From Sphingopyxis jiangsuensis (GTDB taxonomy: Bacteria; Pseudomonadota; Alphaproteobacteria; Sphingomonadales; Sphingomonadaceae), in the NCBI RefSeq assembly GCF_016734905.1, contig NZ_JAERPO010000002.1:62001-126000 (forward strand): a stretch of DNA of 64,000 bases, read 5' to 3'. This document shows positions 56,167 through 64,000 of this stretch, piece by piece (positions within the stretch are counted from its first letter, which is position 1; the number at the start of each line of letters is the position of its first letter). The position numbers and the translations under genes are program-made. Under the pieces are notes generated by a model. That model was not told the DNA's origin. It saw only the letters and a list, made by a program, of their open reading frames with translations, and made no database searches.

Positions 56167-57461
56167 GCCGTCACCTGGCCGATCGATCCGGCAAAGGCCG
56201 AGAACCCCGCCCATTCGGCGTCGCTTCCCAACGCCTCCTCGATCCGCAACATTTCGTTCCATTTCGCCATGCGTTCAGAGCGGGTGAAGCTGCCGACCTT
56301 CAATTGCCCCGCGTCCCAGCCGGAGGCGAGATGCGCGATGGTGACATCCTCGCTCTCGCCCGACCGCGCCGAAACGATGGCGCCCCAGCCGCGCTGGACG
56401 GCTGCCTCGATCGCGGCCTTTGCCTCGGTCACCGTACCAACCTGATTGACCTTGATGAGCGCGGCATTGCAGACCGCCGCATCGCCCGCCCGCGCGACGC
56501 GCTCTGCATTGGTGACGAGAACATCGTCGCCGATGATCTGCACCCGGTCGCCGATGCTGGCGGTGACCGCCGCCATCGTCGTCCAATCGTCCTGCCCCGC
56601 CGGGTCCTCGATCGACAGGATCGGATAGCGTCCCGCCCATTCGATGATGCGGGCCGCCATTTCCTCGCCCGACAGCCGCCGGTCGTCGAGCGCGAGGTCA
56701 TAGCCCGCCGCGTCGCCAAGCTCGTTCGCGGCAATGTCGAGCGAGATGAACACGTCTTCGCCCGCGCGGTGCCCGCTCGCCTCGATGGCCTTGGTCAACG
56801 TGTCGAGCGCATCTTCGTTCGACGCAAAATTGGGCCACCAGCCGCCTTCGTCGGCGACTCCAGAGAGCGGCCCCTTGGCCTCCATCAGCCTGCCCGCGGC
56901 GCGATAGACCTCCTCGGTAATTTCGAGCGCGCGGCGAAAGTTTCCCGCCCTGGGGCACATCACCATGAAATCCTGCACATCGGTCCGCCGCCCGGCATGG
57001 GCGCCGCCGCCGAAAATCTGGATCTCGGGCAGCGGAGTCCGAATCTTGCGTCCGTCAGCCAGGTAGCGCCAAAGCGGTACGCGCGCGTTTGCCGCGGCGG
57101 CGTGGAGCACTGCCATCGACACCGCCACCACGGCATTGGCGCCAAGCCGCGCCTTGTTGGGCGTGCCGTCGAGATCGCACAGAAGCCTGTCGACCGCCGC
57201 CTGGTCGCGCGCGTCCTGACCCGCCAACGCGCGCGCAATCTCGGTACCAATGCCAGCGACCGCACTGTTCACCCCGAAGCCGCCGAATGCCGCCCCGCCG
57301 TCGCGCAGGTCGATGGCCTCATGCGCACCGCGCGACGCGCCCGCAGGCGCAATCGCGCGCCCGACCGCGCCCGATTCGAGCGTCACTTCGGCCTCGACCG
57401 TCGGGCGTCCCCGCGAATCCCAAATCTGACGGCCGGTGACAGCCGCGATGCGCGAACTCAT
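56163..57461 (-). CDS. Divergent enolase (phosphopyruvate hydratase-like)
   Basis: A 432-residue enolase-superfamily protein that looks like a paralogue rather than the glycolytic enzyme. Kept: metal ligands Asp242, Glu285, Asp312, acid Glu205 in ADEGG, catalytic Lys337 in ALIKVNQ, and His155 in GGAHAG. Changed: the QEF motif reads QDF (Asp164 for yeast Glu168) and SHRSGE reads S-A-R-S-G-E (Ala365 for yeast His373). It is coupled by ATGA to the upstream kinase and downstream dehydrogenase, so it probably dehydrates a phosphorylated 2-hydroxy acid other than 2-phosphoglycerate. The start at 57461 is supported by that overlap. Confidence 0.88.
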   Translation of the reverse strand: MSSRIAAVTGRQIWDSRGRPTVEAEVTLESGAVGRAIAPAGASRGAHEAIDLRDGGAAFGGFGVNSAVAGIGTEIARALAGQDARDQAAVDRLLCDLDGTPNKARLGANAVVAVSMAVLHAAAANARVPLWRYLADGRKIRTPLPEIQIFGGGAHAGRRTDVQDFMVMCPRAGNFRRALEITEEVYRAAGRLMEAKGPLSGVADEGGWWPNFASNEDALDTLTKAIEASGHRAGEDVFISLDIAANELGDAAGYDLALDDRRLSGEEMAARIIEWAGRYPILSIEDPAGQDDWTTMAAVTASIGDRVQIIGDDVLVTNAERVARAGDAAVCNAALIKVNQVGTVTEAKAAIEAAVQRGWGAIVSARSGESEDVTIAHLASGWDAGQLKVGSFTRSERMAKWNEMLRIEEALGSDAEWAGFSAFAGSIGQVTA

Positions 57462-58438
57462 GATATTGTCCTTTTCCATTCAGTGACGAGCGCGCCCAGC
57501 GGCGCGGGCGACAGCAGTAGTGCGCGCGCCTGTTCGGCGACGATGCACTTGTGATCGGGGTCGGTCAGATAGGGCGCGGGCGACTTGCCCTCGACCCGCG
57601 CAAGCAGCAGCGCTGCGGCGATCTGGCCGGCGCGGAGCATCAGCGCGTCTGCGTCCTCCCAATCGATGCCGTTGCTATAGGCCGTGACGAGCGCGGCAGC
57701 AGCGTCGCGCAGCCGCCCGTCATCGAGCCAGACGAGTTTGAGCAGCAGGTGCGTGGTGCAAAAGGCGAGGTCAAAGGCGGGGTCGCCATAAACCGCGCAT
57801 TCGGCGTCGAGAAACAGCGGGCCGGCGGGTGCGACAAGGATATTCTTCGGGCTGACATCACCATGCACCAGCGCGCGCTTGGAGCAAGCGAGTTCGTCGG
57901 CGAGCGTATAAAGCGGTTCAGCGACAGCCTTATCGCGCTGCGCCACATAGAGCAGAAAAGGGTCGATACGCAGCGCGCGGAACATCGCGTCGGTGGCGAA
58001 TGCATCGCGGTCGGCGGGGCTGTCCGCCGTGGCAGCATGCACCGCGACGATGCGCGCGCCGACCGCGGCAGCGAAGGTGGGATCGACACGACCCGCGACT
58101 AGCTCATCCTTCCACACGGGAGCGTGGGGAACGAAGCGCATAGCAAAGCCATAGCCGGGCAATTCGGCCACCACCTCGGGCGCCATGCGCGGATCGACCG
58201 ATTGCGCGCGCTGCAGCCAGCGCACTTCGCTCGCACCGCGCTCGACCGGCGCGTGCCAGTCGGCGGCGACGCGCAATTGTTCGAGCGGGCGCTTGACGAC
58301 GAGCGGGCCGGACGCCGTTTCGACCTTCCACACGTCGCACGAAACGCCGCCGGTCAACGGTTCGACCGCCGCATCGTCAGCGACGACAATGCCGGCGCCG
58401 CGCAGGTCGTCGATCAGGGCCGCGCCAGTCGCGTCCAC
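57458..58438 (-). CDS. APH/choline-kinase-like phosphotransferase
   Basis: A 326-residue aminoglycoside-phosphotransferase-fold kinase. The Brenner motif LVHGDVSPKNILV and the metal-binding FLDAECAVYGDPAFD are intact, so ATP-dependent small-molecule phosphorylation is expected. It begins with GTG (58438) right after the hydrolase TAA and has GGGAGAA upstream. It overlaps the enolase start by four bases. With the enolase and dehydrogenase it forms a phosphorylation-dehydration module. Antibiotic resistance is not suggested by the context. Confidence 0.87.
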   Translation of the reverse strand: MDATGAALIDDLRGAGIVVADDAAVEPLTGGVSCDVWKVETASGPLVVKRPLEQLRVAADWHAPVERGASEVRWLQRAQSVDPRMAPEVVAELPGYGFAMRFVPHAPVWKDELVAGRVDPTFAAAVGARIVAVHAATADSPADRDAFATDAMFRALRIDPFLLYVAQRDKAVAEPLYTLADELACSKRALVHGDVSPKNILVAPAGPLFLDAECAVYGDPAFDLAFCTTHLLLKLVWLDDGRLRDAAAALVTAYSNGIDWEDADALMLRAGQIAAALLLARVEGKSPAPYLTDPDHKCIVAEQARALLLSPAPLGALVTEWKRTIS

Positions 58439-59569
58439 TTACAGCTTCTCCCGAACCCATGCCCCGACCAGGTCGGCAGCGTTCCGGCGCTCTTCGATCG
58501 AATCCTCGAAATAGTGCGCCCCGGGGATCAGTTCGAGCTGTTTGTCCTCCGTGCCCAGAAAGTCGAAGATCTTGCGTGCATCGCTCGGGAAGACGCCGGT
58601 GTCGGCGGTGCCCTGGACGACCAGCGCGGGGGTGTCGTGTTTCGCGAGATGCGGCTGGCCCTGACACGGCGAGGTTTCGAGGCTCCACATGTTGAGCCAG
58701 GTCTTGATCGTGTTCGCCCGCCCGATGCTCGGGGTGCGGTTGGCGATCGCGGGGTCGCCGCGATAGCACCAGTTGGGCTTGCGGTCGGACGGGTCGATCG
58801 CCGGATCGACGCAGCGGATGTCGCCCCAGCAGCGGAACATCGGAAAGATGCGGTCGGGGATGCCCGCATCGCTGAGTCGCTTCAATTCGGCCTTCGCCCA
58901 ATCGGTGATGCGCTGGTTGCGCGCCCGTTGGGCAGCGCGGTATCGGGCGATGAAATCGTCCGAATAGGGCGGGCCGTTGTCGGGGTTGAACGGGTCGAGT
59001 TCGGGGTCGGTCGCGACCGGGTCATTCTCGTCGATCACCGATGCGTCCATCCAGTCGGTGAGCACCTCGGGCCGCCCCTGATGCGCGTTGAAGCTGATAT
59101 AAAGGTCGCCCTTCACCAGACTGGCAAGCGCATCCTGCCCGGCGGCCGGCAGACGGTCGGTCAGCGTCGGCGCAATGGCTTCGGCCTGATAGGCGCCCAT
59201 CAGCGAACCGCCCCCCGAATTGCCGAGGATGACGATCGCCTCGACCCCGGCCTCCTCCTTCAGCCATTGCATGCCGACGCCGATGTCGACGATCGCGTGC
59301 TCGAGCAGGAACTGATCCTCCATTCCGCGATAGCGCGTGTTCCAGCCGAGGAAGCCGAAACCCTGCCGCGCGAAATATGGGGCGATGTAATGTTCGGAAA
59401 AATCGACATTATAATGGGTGGCGATGATCGCGACCTTCGGGCGCTTGCCCGCCTCAGTCCAATAGATGCCCTGGCACGGATGGCCGCCCGCCTGGATGCG
59501 CGGCGCGGTCGGCGAAACGCGGCCGATGAATTGTGCGTCCAGCCCTTCGATCCCGTTCGGGTCCATCAT
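58439..59569 (-). CDS. Alpha/beta-hydrolase fold protein
   Basis: A 376-residue alpha/beta-hydrolase-fold protein. The nucleophile elbow in ILGNSGGGSLMG has the normal GxSxG pattern. GTADTGVFPSDA holds the acidic region and PGAHYFEDS a likely His. Length and the insertion of the PNWCYRGDP loop suggest a dedicated ester or C-C bond hydrolase. ATG at 59569 (first of two) has AGGAGAGG. It abuts the kinase gene and is downstream of the acyl-CoA synthetase. Confidence 0.85.
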   Translation of the reverse strand: MMDPNGIEGLDAQFIGRVSPTAPRIQAGGHPCQGIYWTEAGKRPKVAIIATHYNVDFSEHYIAPYFARQGFGFLGWNTRYRGMEDQFLLEHAIVDIGVGMQWLKEEAGVEAIVILGNSGGGSLMGAYQAEAIAPTLTDRLPAAGQDALASLVKGDLYISFNAHQGRPEVLTDWMDASVIDENDPVATDPELDPFNPDNGPPYSDDFIARYRAAQRARNQRITDWAKAELKRLSDAGIPDRIFPMFRCWGDIRCVDPAIDPSDRKPNWCYRGDPAIANRTPSIGRANTIKTWLNMWSLETSPCQGQPHLAKHDTPALVVQGTADTGVFPSDARKIFDFLGTEDKQLELIPGAHYFEDSIEERRNAADLVGAWVREKL

Positions 59570-59596
59570 CGCCTCTCCTGCTTGTTGCAGCTCGTA

Positions 59597-59617
59597 GTCA
59601 TCCCGGTCCGGGATGAC
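59597..59617. repeat. Perfect 10-base-arm hairpin in the operon
   Basis: GTCATCCCGG-T-CCGGGATGAC, between the acyl-CoA synthetase and hydrolase genes. It has no T-run in either direction. It resembles short REP-like units elsewhere in the window; it might set relative transcript levels. Confidence 0.55.
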
Positions 59618-59633
59618 GAGAGCGGGTTCCATG

Positions 59634-61268
59634 TTATCGACTGACCTCGAACGGCAGTTCATAGGCTTCGAGCCCTGCGCGGATCGCCTTCTTGTCGATC
59701 TTGCCGGTCGGACCGAGGGGAATTTCATCGACGAACAATATGTCGTCGGGCATCCACCATTTCGCGATCCGCCCATCGAGATAGGCACGCACATCGTCGC
59801 CGGTCGCGCTCGCGCCGGGTTTGAGCTGGCAGAGCAGGATCGGCCGCTCGTCCCATTTGGGGTGGGCTACGCCAACCACGGCGGCCACCGCCACCGCCTC
59901 ATGCCCCGTCGCGATATTTTCCAATTCGATCGAGCTGATCCACTCGCCGCCCGATTTGACGACATCCTTCGCGCGGTCGGTGATCTGCATATAGCCTTCG
60001 CTGTCGATGGTACTGACGTCGCCGGTGTCGAAGAATCCCTCGGCGTCGAGTACGTCGCCGCCCTCCCCACCATAATAGCTGCGCGCGATCGTCGGTCCCT
60101 TCACCATCAGCCGCCCGGGCGTCTTGCCGTCGTGCGGCAAGCGATTGCCCGCGTCGTCGACCAGCTTCATCTCGAGCCCGCAAAGCAGCCGCCCCTGTTT
60201 GAGCTTGTACGTCATCTGCTCGCCATCGGATTTCGCCGCGACCGAAGCATTGGGTACCGACACCGTGCCGAGCGGCGAGGTTTCAGTCATGCCCCACCCC
60301 TGGATGACGTCGACGCCATAATCGTCGCGGAAGGTGCGGACGAGCGACTCGGGGCAGGCCGAGCCGCCGATGGTCACGCGTTCGAGCGTCGTGAAGCGTT
60401 TGCCATTGTCCTGCATATATTGGAGCAGCATTTGCCAGACGGTCGGCACCGCCGCCGAATAGGTCACGCCTTCCGCCTCAATCAGATTATAGATGGACTC
60501 GCCGTCCATCCTTTGCCCCGGCAGCACGAGCTTTGCGCCGACCGCTGGCGCCGAATAGACGACGCCCCAGGCGTTGGCGTGATACATGGGCACGACCAAC
60601 AGCACGGTATCGCGCGCAGACAGAGCGAGCGCGTCGCGCTGCAGGGTCATCAGCGCATGGATATAGTTGGAACGGTGCGAATAGAGCACCCCCTTCGGAT
60701 TGCCCGTCGTGCCGCTGGTATAGCAAAGCCCGCACGCCGCATTTTCATCGAACCCACCCCACGCATATTCGTCCGAATGGCCGGAAATCCAGTTGTCGAA
60801 TGCGACCGCCGCATAGCGTGTGGCGGGGAGCGAAGCCTCGTCGCAGAAGAAGATCACCTTTTCGATCGACGGAACCTCCGGCAGCAGTTCGCCGACCAGA
60901 TCGGCAACCGCCGGATCGGCGAGGAGCAGCCGGTCGCCGGCATGATTGGCGATATAGGCGATCTGCTCGAGGAAAAGCCGTGGGTTGAGCGTGTGCAACA
61001 CCGCGCCCATTCCCGCCGCACCATACCAAGCGGCCAGGTGCCGCGCACCGTTCCACGCCATCGTGGCCACCCGGTCGCCGCGGGCAATTCCTTCTGCCGC
61101 GAGCGCATTCGACACGCGCTTCGCGTCGGCATGGACCGCGGCATAATCGGCGTGGGTGACATGCCCATCGGCATCGCGCGACACAATCTCGCGCGCGCCA
61201 TGCCACGCCGCCGCATGATCGATGATCCGGTCGACCGTCAGCGGCGCATTCTGCATCAAACCGTCCAT
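59634..61268 (-). CDS. AMP-dependent acyl-CoA synthetase/ligase
   Basis: A 544-residue long-chain-type acyl-CoA synthetase. YTSGTTGNPKGVLYSH, GWGMTETSPLG, DTGDVSTID and PTGKIDKK are the ANL motifs. It is closer to fatty-acyl/medium-chain synthetases than to the one at 52957. ATG at 61268 has GGGAGAGG. It heads the minus-strand operon, divergent from a MarR gene, with a MarR-type site at 61301-61316 in the intergenic region. Confidence 0.93.
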   Translation of the reverse strand: MDGLMQNAPLTVDRIIDHAAAWHGAREIVSRDADGHVTHADYAAVHADAKRVSNALAAEGIARGDRVATMAWNGARHLAAWYGAAGMGAVLHTLNPRLFLEQIAYIANHAGDRLLLADPAVADLVGELLPEVPSIEKVIFFCDEASLPATRYAAVAFDNWISGHSDEYAWGGFDENAACGLCYTSGTTGNPKGVLYSHRSNYIHALMTLQRDALALSARDTVLLVVPMYHANAWGVVYSAPAVGAKLVLPGQRMDGESIYNLIEAEGVTYSAAVPTVWQMLLQYMQDNGKRFTTLERVTIGGSACPESLVRTFRDDYGVDVIQGWGMTETSPLGTVSVPNASVAAKSDGEQMTYKLKQGRLLCGLEMKLVDDAGNRLPHDGKTPGRLMVKGPTIARSYYGGEGGDVLDAEGFFDTGDVSTIDSEGYMQITDRAKDVVKSGGEWISSIELENIATGHEAVAVAAVVGVAHPKWDERPILLCQLKPGASATGDDVRAYLDGRIAKWWMPDDILFVDEIPLGPTGKIDKKAIRAGLEAYELPFEVSR

Positions 61269-61300
61269 GCGGAGCCTCTCTCCCTTCATTGTCGAGAAAG

Positions 61301-61316
61301 ATAGTATACTAAGTAT
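61301..61316. promoter_or_regulatory. MarR-type operator copy 4
   Basis: ATAGTATACTAAGTAT, containing the perfect palindrome TAGTATACTA (61302-61311). It stands between the acyl-CoA synthetase operon and the divergent MarR gene. TATACT here can serve as a -10 for the marR-side promoter. Confidence 0.7.
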
Positions 61317-61419
61317 TATGGCATTGCAACGCTGCCGTGCCTTGCTTCGCCCGCCGCGGTCCATTAGCTTGGCCGCCTCGGGCGATCGGTCGCCGGTATG
61401 GGGCATTCGTGGCCGTCAG

Positions 61420-61854
61420 ATGCGCACAAACCAATTGATTATCGCACTTTTTCAACGCTTTTGCTGGCTGGACGAAGGCCTGCAGGCACGGCTGCGCGCG
61501 CGCGGCTGGCCCGACATCAGTCGACCGCAGTCGATGGTAATGACCAATATCGTCACCGGCGTCGTGCGGCCGTCGGATATCGCGCGCAACCTCGGCCTGT
61601 CGCGGCAGGCGGTGCACAATACGATCAATCAGATGGTCGGCCTTGGCATCGTCCAGCTGGCGCCCGATCCGACCGATCGGCGCCATATGATCGTGTCGCT
61701 GACCGAAACCGGCGCGCGGATGCGGCAGGATGCGCAGCGCGCGATGGACGGACTCGGCGACCAGCTCGCCGAAAGGCTGGGGCACGATCGCTTCGACGCA
61801 CTGCTCGCGGCGCTCGAAGCCGACTGGGGCGACAATATGGAACAGCCCGCCTAA
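61420..61854 (+). CDS. MarR family transcriptional regulator
   Basis: A 144-residue winged-helix MarR-type repressor. The recognition-helix region RPSDIARNLGLSRQAVHNTI and the wing region DRRHMIVSLTETGARM are typical. The start at 61420 gives family length; an ATG at 61318 inside the operator (possible leaderless start) would add 34 unlike residues. It diverges from the acyl-CoA synthetase and converges with the FMN reductase with stops overlapping by four bases. Its ligand may be a CoA ester or aromatic acid of the pathway. Confidence 0.85.
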   Translation: MRTNQLIIALFQRFCWLDEGLQARLRARGWPDISRPQSMVMTNIVTGVVRPSDIARNLGLSRQAVHNTINQMVGLGIVQLAPDPTDRRHMIVSLTETGARMRQDAQRAMDGLGDQLAERLGHDRFDALLAALEADWGDNMEQPA

Positions 61855-62423
61855 GCGAGCGAGCGCGCCACCGTCACGAGCCGCGCCGCCACCACATCGA
61901 CGAGCGAGGCAGGCAGCGCGTCCTTGAGGTTGCCCCCCTCGTCGAACGCCATATGCGCATTGGGCACGAGCAGTTGGTCGGGGATCACCAGCGTCTGGAC
62001 GGTCGACAGGATCTGGCGCAGGTGCATCAGCCCGCGTAGCCCACCGAAGGGGCTGACCGACGCCGCCATCAGCGCCGTCACCTTGCCGCGATAGGCACTG
62101 AGCGCGACCGCACTTTCGTCGCCGCTCGGGCGCGAGGCCCAGTCGATGGCGTTCTTGAGCAGCGGTGATACCGACCCATTATATTCGGGCGACACGAACA
62201 ACAGCCCGTCCTGCGCCATGAACAGCGCCTTCAGCCGTCGCGCTTCCTCGGGAAAAGCCTCGGCCTCGAGCTTGGCCGAATAGAGGGGCAAATCATAATC
62301 GCCGAGATCGACGTCGGCAACGCTCGCGCCGTGCGATTCGAGCGCGCCGATCGCGAGCCTGCCCAGCGCGCGGTTATACGAGCATTCGCGCACGCTCCCG
62401 ACGATGACCGCAATCTTTGCCAA
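61851..62423 (-). CDS. NAD(P)H-dependent FMN reductase
   Basis: A 190-residue flavodoxin-fold NADPH-dependent FMN reductase. The opening IAVIVGSVRECSYNRAL is the FMN-phosphate loop, followed by LFVSPEYNGSVSPLLKNAIDW, the isoalloxazine-binding stretch. The start is TTG at 62423 with AGGGAGG upstream; the longer frame with an ATG at 62462 would place the operator inside the coding sequence. It may supply reduced flavin to a pathway oxygenase not present in the window. Confidence 0.88.
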   Translation of the reverse strand: MAKIAVIVGSVRECSYNRALGRLAIGALESHGASVADVDLGDYDLPLYSAKLEAEAFPEEARRLKALFMAQDGLLFVSPEYNGSVSPLLKNAIDWASRPSGDESAVALSAYRGKVTALMAASVSPFGGLRGLMHLRQILSTVQTLVIPDQLLVPNAHMAFDEGGNLKDALPASLVDVVAARLVTVARSLA

Positions 62424-62444
62424 TTCGCCCTCCCTGTCCGATTT

Positions 62445-62460
62445 GATTAGAATACTAATC
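62445..62460. promoter_or_regulatory. MarR-type operator copy 5
   Basis: GATTAG-AATA-CTAATC, with perfect 6-base arms. It is 22 bases upstream of the TTG start of the FMN reductase and supports that start. Confidence 0.65.
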
Positions 62461-62488
62461 ATTGGCGGGCGTTTCGCAAGAGGGCGCT

Positions 62489-62995
62489 CTAGGCCTTGAT
62501 GTCAGAAAGTTCAGAGAGCTTGGCGGTTTCGTCGGCAAGGTTGGCGATGACGCGCCGCATCAGTGCCTGCAGCGTCGCCACCTCCTCGTCGCTCATCCCG
62601 CGCGTCGCGACCTCATGCACCTCGGCATTCATCGGTGCGAGGATCAGCTCGAGCTTTTTCGCATGGGGTGTCAGATAGATATAGGTCTTGCGCCGGTCGG
62701 CATCGGTCTTTTTGCGTGTGATGAAGCCCGCCTTTTCGAGGCCCTTGAGCGCGACGACCGTTGTCGGCTCGCGCATCCCGACGCGCTCGCTCAGCTCGCG
62801 CTGCGTGATCCCGTCCTCGCGCCAGAGCTGGCGCAGAAAGCGCCACTGTCCCGCCGACACGTCATGCTCCAGCGTGCTGCGCTCGAGCAATCGCGAGAAG
62901 GACCGGAAAACGATTCGGGCGAGATAGCCAATGCTGTTCTCGGGATCGGTGTAATATTCCGCCGGGTGACGGAACCGCTGTTTCTCTTTTGCCAA
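62489..62995 (-). CDS. MarR family transcriptional regulator
   Basis: A 168-residue MarR-type regulator with a longer N-terminus. The helix-turn-helix region is ITQRELSERVGMREPTTVV, and the wing is RRKTYIYLTPHAKKL. The start is a TTG at 62995 with GGGGAG upstream. It is divergent from leuD across the operator at 63086-63097 and upstream of the FMN reductase on the same strand. Two MarR genes with several near-identical sites in 24 kb suggest cross-regulation. Confidence 0.88.
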   Translation of the reverse strand: MAKEKQRFRHPAEYYTDPENSIGYLARIVFRSFSRLLERSTLEHDVSAGQWRFLRQLWREDGITQRELSERVGMREPTTVVALKGLEKAGFITRKKTDADRRKTYIYLTPHAKKLELILAPMNAEVHEVATRGMSDEEVATLQALMRRVIANLADETAKLSELSDIKA

Positions 62996-63085
62996 AGATT
63001 CTCCCCTTTCCCAAATCTTAGAGCCCTATGATTCGGTCGGCAATATGCTTCGAAGCCAGTGGACAGGCGACACACGTTCATTTAC

Positions 63086-63097
63086 TTAGAATACTAA
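63086..63097. promoter_or_regulatory. MarR-type operator copy 6
   Basis: TTAGAATACTAA, with 4-base arms and an AATA centre. It ends four bases before the leuD ATG at 63102, with no Shine-Dalgarno between, so the mRNA may be leaderless or the site may overlap the -10 element. Confidence 0.6.
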
Positions 63098-63101
63098 TTG
63101 C

Positions 63102-63698
63102 ATGGAGCGCAGCTTGCGGAAGTTCGAACGCCTGAAGGGTATCGCGGCCCCCCTGCCGCTCGCCAATGTCGACACTGACATGATCATTCCCGCCCGGTTT
63201 ATGACCGCGCTGACGCGGCAGGGCCTCGGTCGACACCTGTTCCAAGAGCTGCGTTACGACGCGCAGGGCGTCGAGCGCGACGCCTTCGTTCTCAACCGCG
63301 CGCCCTATCGCGATGCGCAGATCCTGATTGCCGACCGCAATTTCGGCTGCGGATCGTCGCGCGAACATGCCGTCTGGGCGCTCACCGATTTCGGTATCCG
63401 CTGCGTCGTCGCGCCGAGTTTCGGCGACATATTCGCGAACAACGCGCGCAAGAACGGCTTGCTCCTCATTCGCCTGCCCGATGCGGAATGTGCGCGGCTG
63501 CAACGCGCGGCGAGCATGGCCGATATGGCGCTGATCGATGTCGACCTCGACAGGCAAATGATCTCGCTGGCCGATGGCGAGTCCACTGGCTTTTCCATCG
63601 ATCCCGACGACCGCCACGCGTTGCTCGAAGGCCTCGACGACATCGCACGCACGCTTCGCCACGCGGAGGCGATCGCACGTTATGAAGCGCGCGCCTGA
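63102..63698 (+). CDS. leuD: Isopropylmalate isomerase small subunit-like protein (LeuD)
   Basis: A 198-residue LeuD-type aconitase small subunit. [16 protein letters not shown] and [16 protein letters not shown] are the signature and swivel-domain active-site loops. In leucine synthesis LeuCD isomerises 2- and 3-isopropylmalate. Here leuC is convergent, not in the same operon, and a MarR-type site precedes the gene, so it may belong to the catabolic regulon and act on a related hydroxy acid. The ATG at 63102 is the only well placed start; there is no Shine-Dalgarno. Confidence 0.9.
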   Translation: MERSLRKFERLKGIAAPLPLANVDTDMIIPARFMTALTRQGLGRHLFQELRYDAQGVERDAFVLNRAPYRDAQILIADRNFGCGSSREHAVWALTDFGIRCVVAPSFGDIFANNARKNGLLLIRLPDAECARLQRAASMADMALIDVDLDRQMISLADGESTGFSIDPDDRHALLEGLDDIARTLRHAEAIARYEARA

Positions 63699-64000
63699 TC
63701 GAGCGCGGCGGGGTCGGCAATGCGGCCGACGATCGCGCTCGCGGCGGCCAGTGCTGGACTCATCAGATGTGTCCGCCCGCCGCGCCCCTGGCGATTTTCG
63801 AAGTTGCGGTTCGAGGTCGCTGCACAGCGTTCACCAGGTTGCAACCGGTCCTCGTTCATTCCGACGCACATCGAGCAGCCGGGTTCGCGCCAGTCGAAGC
63901 CCGCTGCGCGCAGCACGGCATCGATTCCTTCGGCCTCCGCCTGTCGCTTGACGAGCCCCGAGCCGGGGACGACGAGCGCCCGCACATGCGGCGCCACAAG
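63680..64000 (-). CDS. leuC: Isopropylmalate isomerase large subunit-like protein (LeuC), 3' part
   Basis: About 106 C-terminal residues of the large subunit of isopropylmalate isomerase or a relative; the 5' part is beyond the window and the frame is open at base 64000. [20 protein letters not shown] and GCSMCVGMN, which gives two of the three [4Fe-4S] cysteines, identify it. [19 protein letters not shown] is the conserved tail. Its stop overlaps the convergent leuD stop region by 19 bases. Confidence 0.92.
   Translation of the reverse strand, partial: LVAPHVRALVVPGSGLVKRQAEAEGIDAVLRAAGFDWREPGCSMCVGMNEDRLQPGERCAATSNRNFENRQGRGGRTHLMSPALAAASAIVGRIADPAALDQARAS

Noticed and set aside
54106..56445. 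A 779-codon plus-strand open frame
   Set aside because: Antisense to the acyl-CoA synthetase, hydrolase and dehydrogenase genes; GC-rich genomes give such long shadow frames.
57458..58438. The APH-fold gene as an aminoglycoside resistance gene
   Set aside because: Its coupling to an enolase and a dehydrogenase gene suggests metabolism; APH folds are shared with many metabolic kinases.

Overview
The window looks like a chromosomal segment of a GC-rich sphingomonad alphaproteobacterium, probably Sphingopyxis or a near relative. The basis is gene-family content: MucR/Ros-type regulator, the tsaB-rimI-mucR-fur-plsC-miaB-phoH block, TonB receptors with a sphingomonad look, spinster-type MFS and many CaiB, glutathione S-transferase (GST) and acyl-CoA synthetase genes. 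Codon use is strongly GC-biased. No 16S rRNA gene is present, so the genus is an inference.

Region 1 (1-17 kb) is mostly housekeeping and metabolism: the 3' part of gltB, a secreted hypothetical, a GST, ubiG with a YdeI-like gene, lysC, a hotdog thioesterase, katG, a nitronate monooxygenase, a proline-rich lipoprotein, ptsP, a GFA-type gene, rarA and a GT4 glycosyltransferase.

Region 2 (18-36 kb) holds envelope, RNA and iron genes. On the minus strand there are corC and ybeY, then an insert of about 8.6 kb (PBP1A, an ECF41 sigma factor with its carboxymuconolactone decarboxylase partner, DoxX, a heme-type TonB receptor with a companion gene, DUF421 and DUF202). After it come phoH, miaB, plsC, fur, mucR, rimI, tsaB, a nitroreductase and a NifU-like scaffold. 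A tRNA-Thr(UGU) at 36.1 kb, with an AT-richer stretch and a broken reading frame after it, marks a likely junction.

Region 3 (36.8-64 kb) is an accessory catabolic cluster. It contains HMG-CoA lyase/acyl-CoA dehydrogenase/SDR, a CaiB CoA-transferase, four GSTs, DUF3237, a TonB receptor, two SnoaL-like proteins, further SDRs, an MFS transporter, a CMD-domain protein, an SMP-30 lactonase ending at an in-frame stop, and a glyoxalase-fold protein. A minus-strand operon follows, with two acyl-CoA synthetases, two alpha/beta-hydrolase-fold proteins, an APH-type kinase, a divergent enolase and a D-2-hydroxyacid dehydrogenase. The right end has two MarR regulators, an FMN reductase and convergent leuD and leuC paralogues. 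A shared palindromic site (core TTAGTATACTAA, containing a -10-like TATACT) lies in six promoters of this region, so the cluster is probably one MarR-controlled regulon. A second palindrome, GTCAAT-NNN-ATTGAC, precedes the TonB receptor and one GST. The natural substrate cannot be read from sequence alone.

The most interesting candidates are: the six-site MarR-type operator family; the kinase/divergent enolase/2-hydroxyacid dehydrogenase module with a neighbouring hydrolase-fold protein lacking its nucleophile serine; the exact ECF41-type promoter; and the truncated SMP-30 lactonase.
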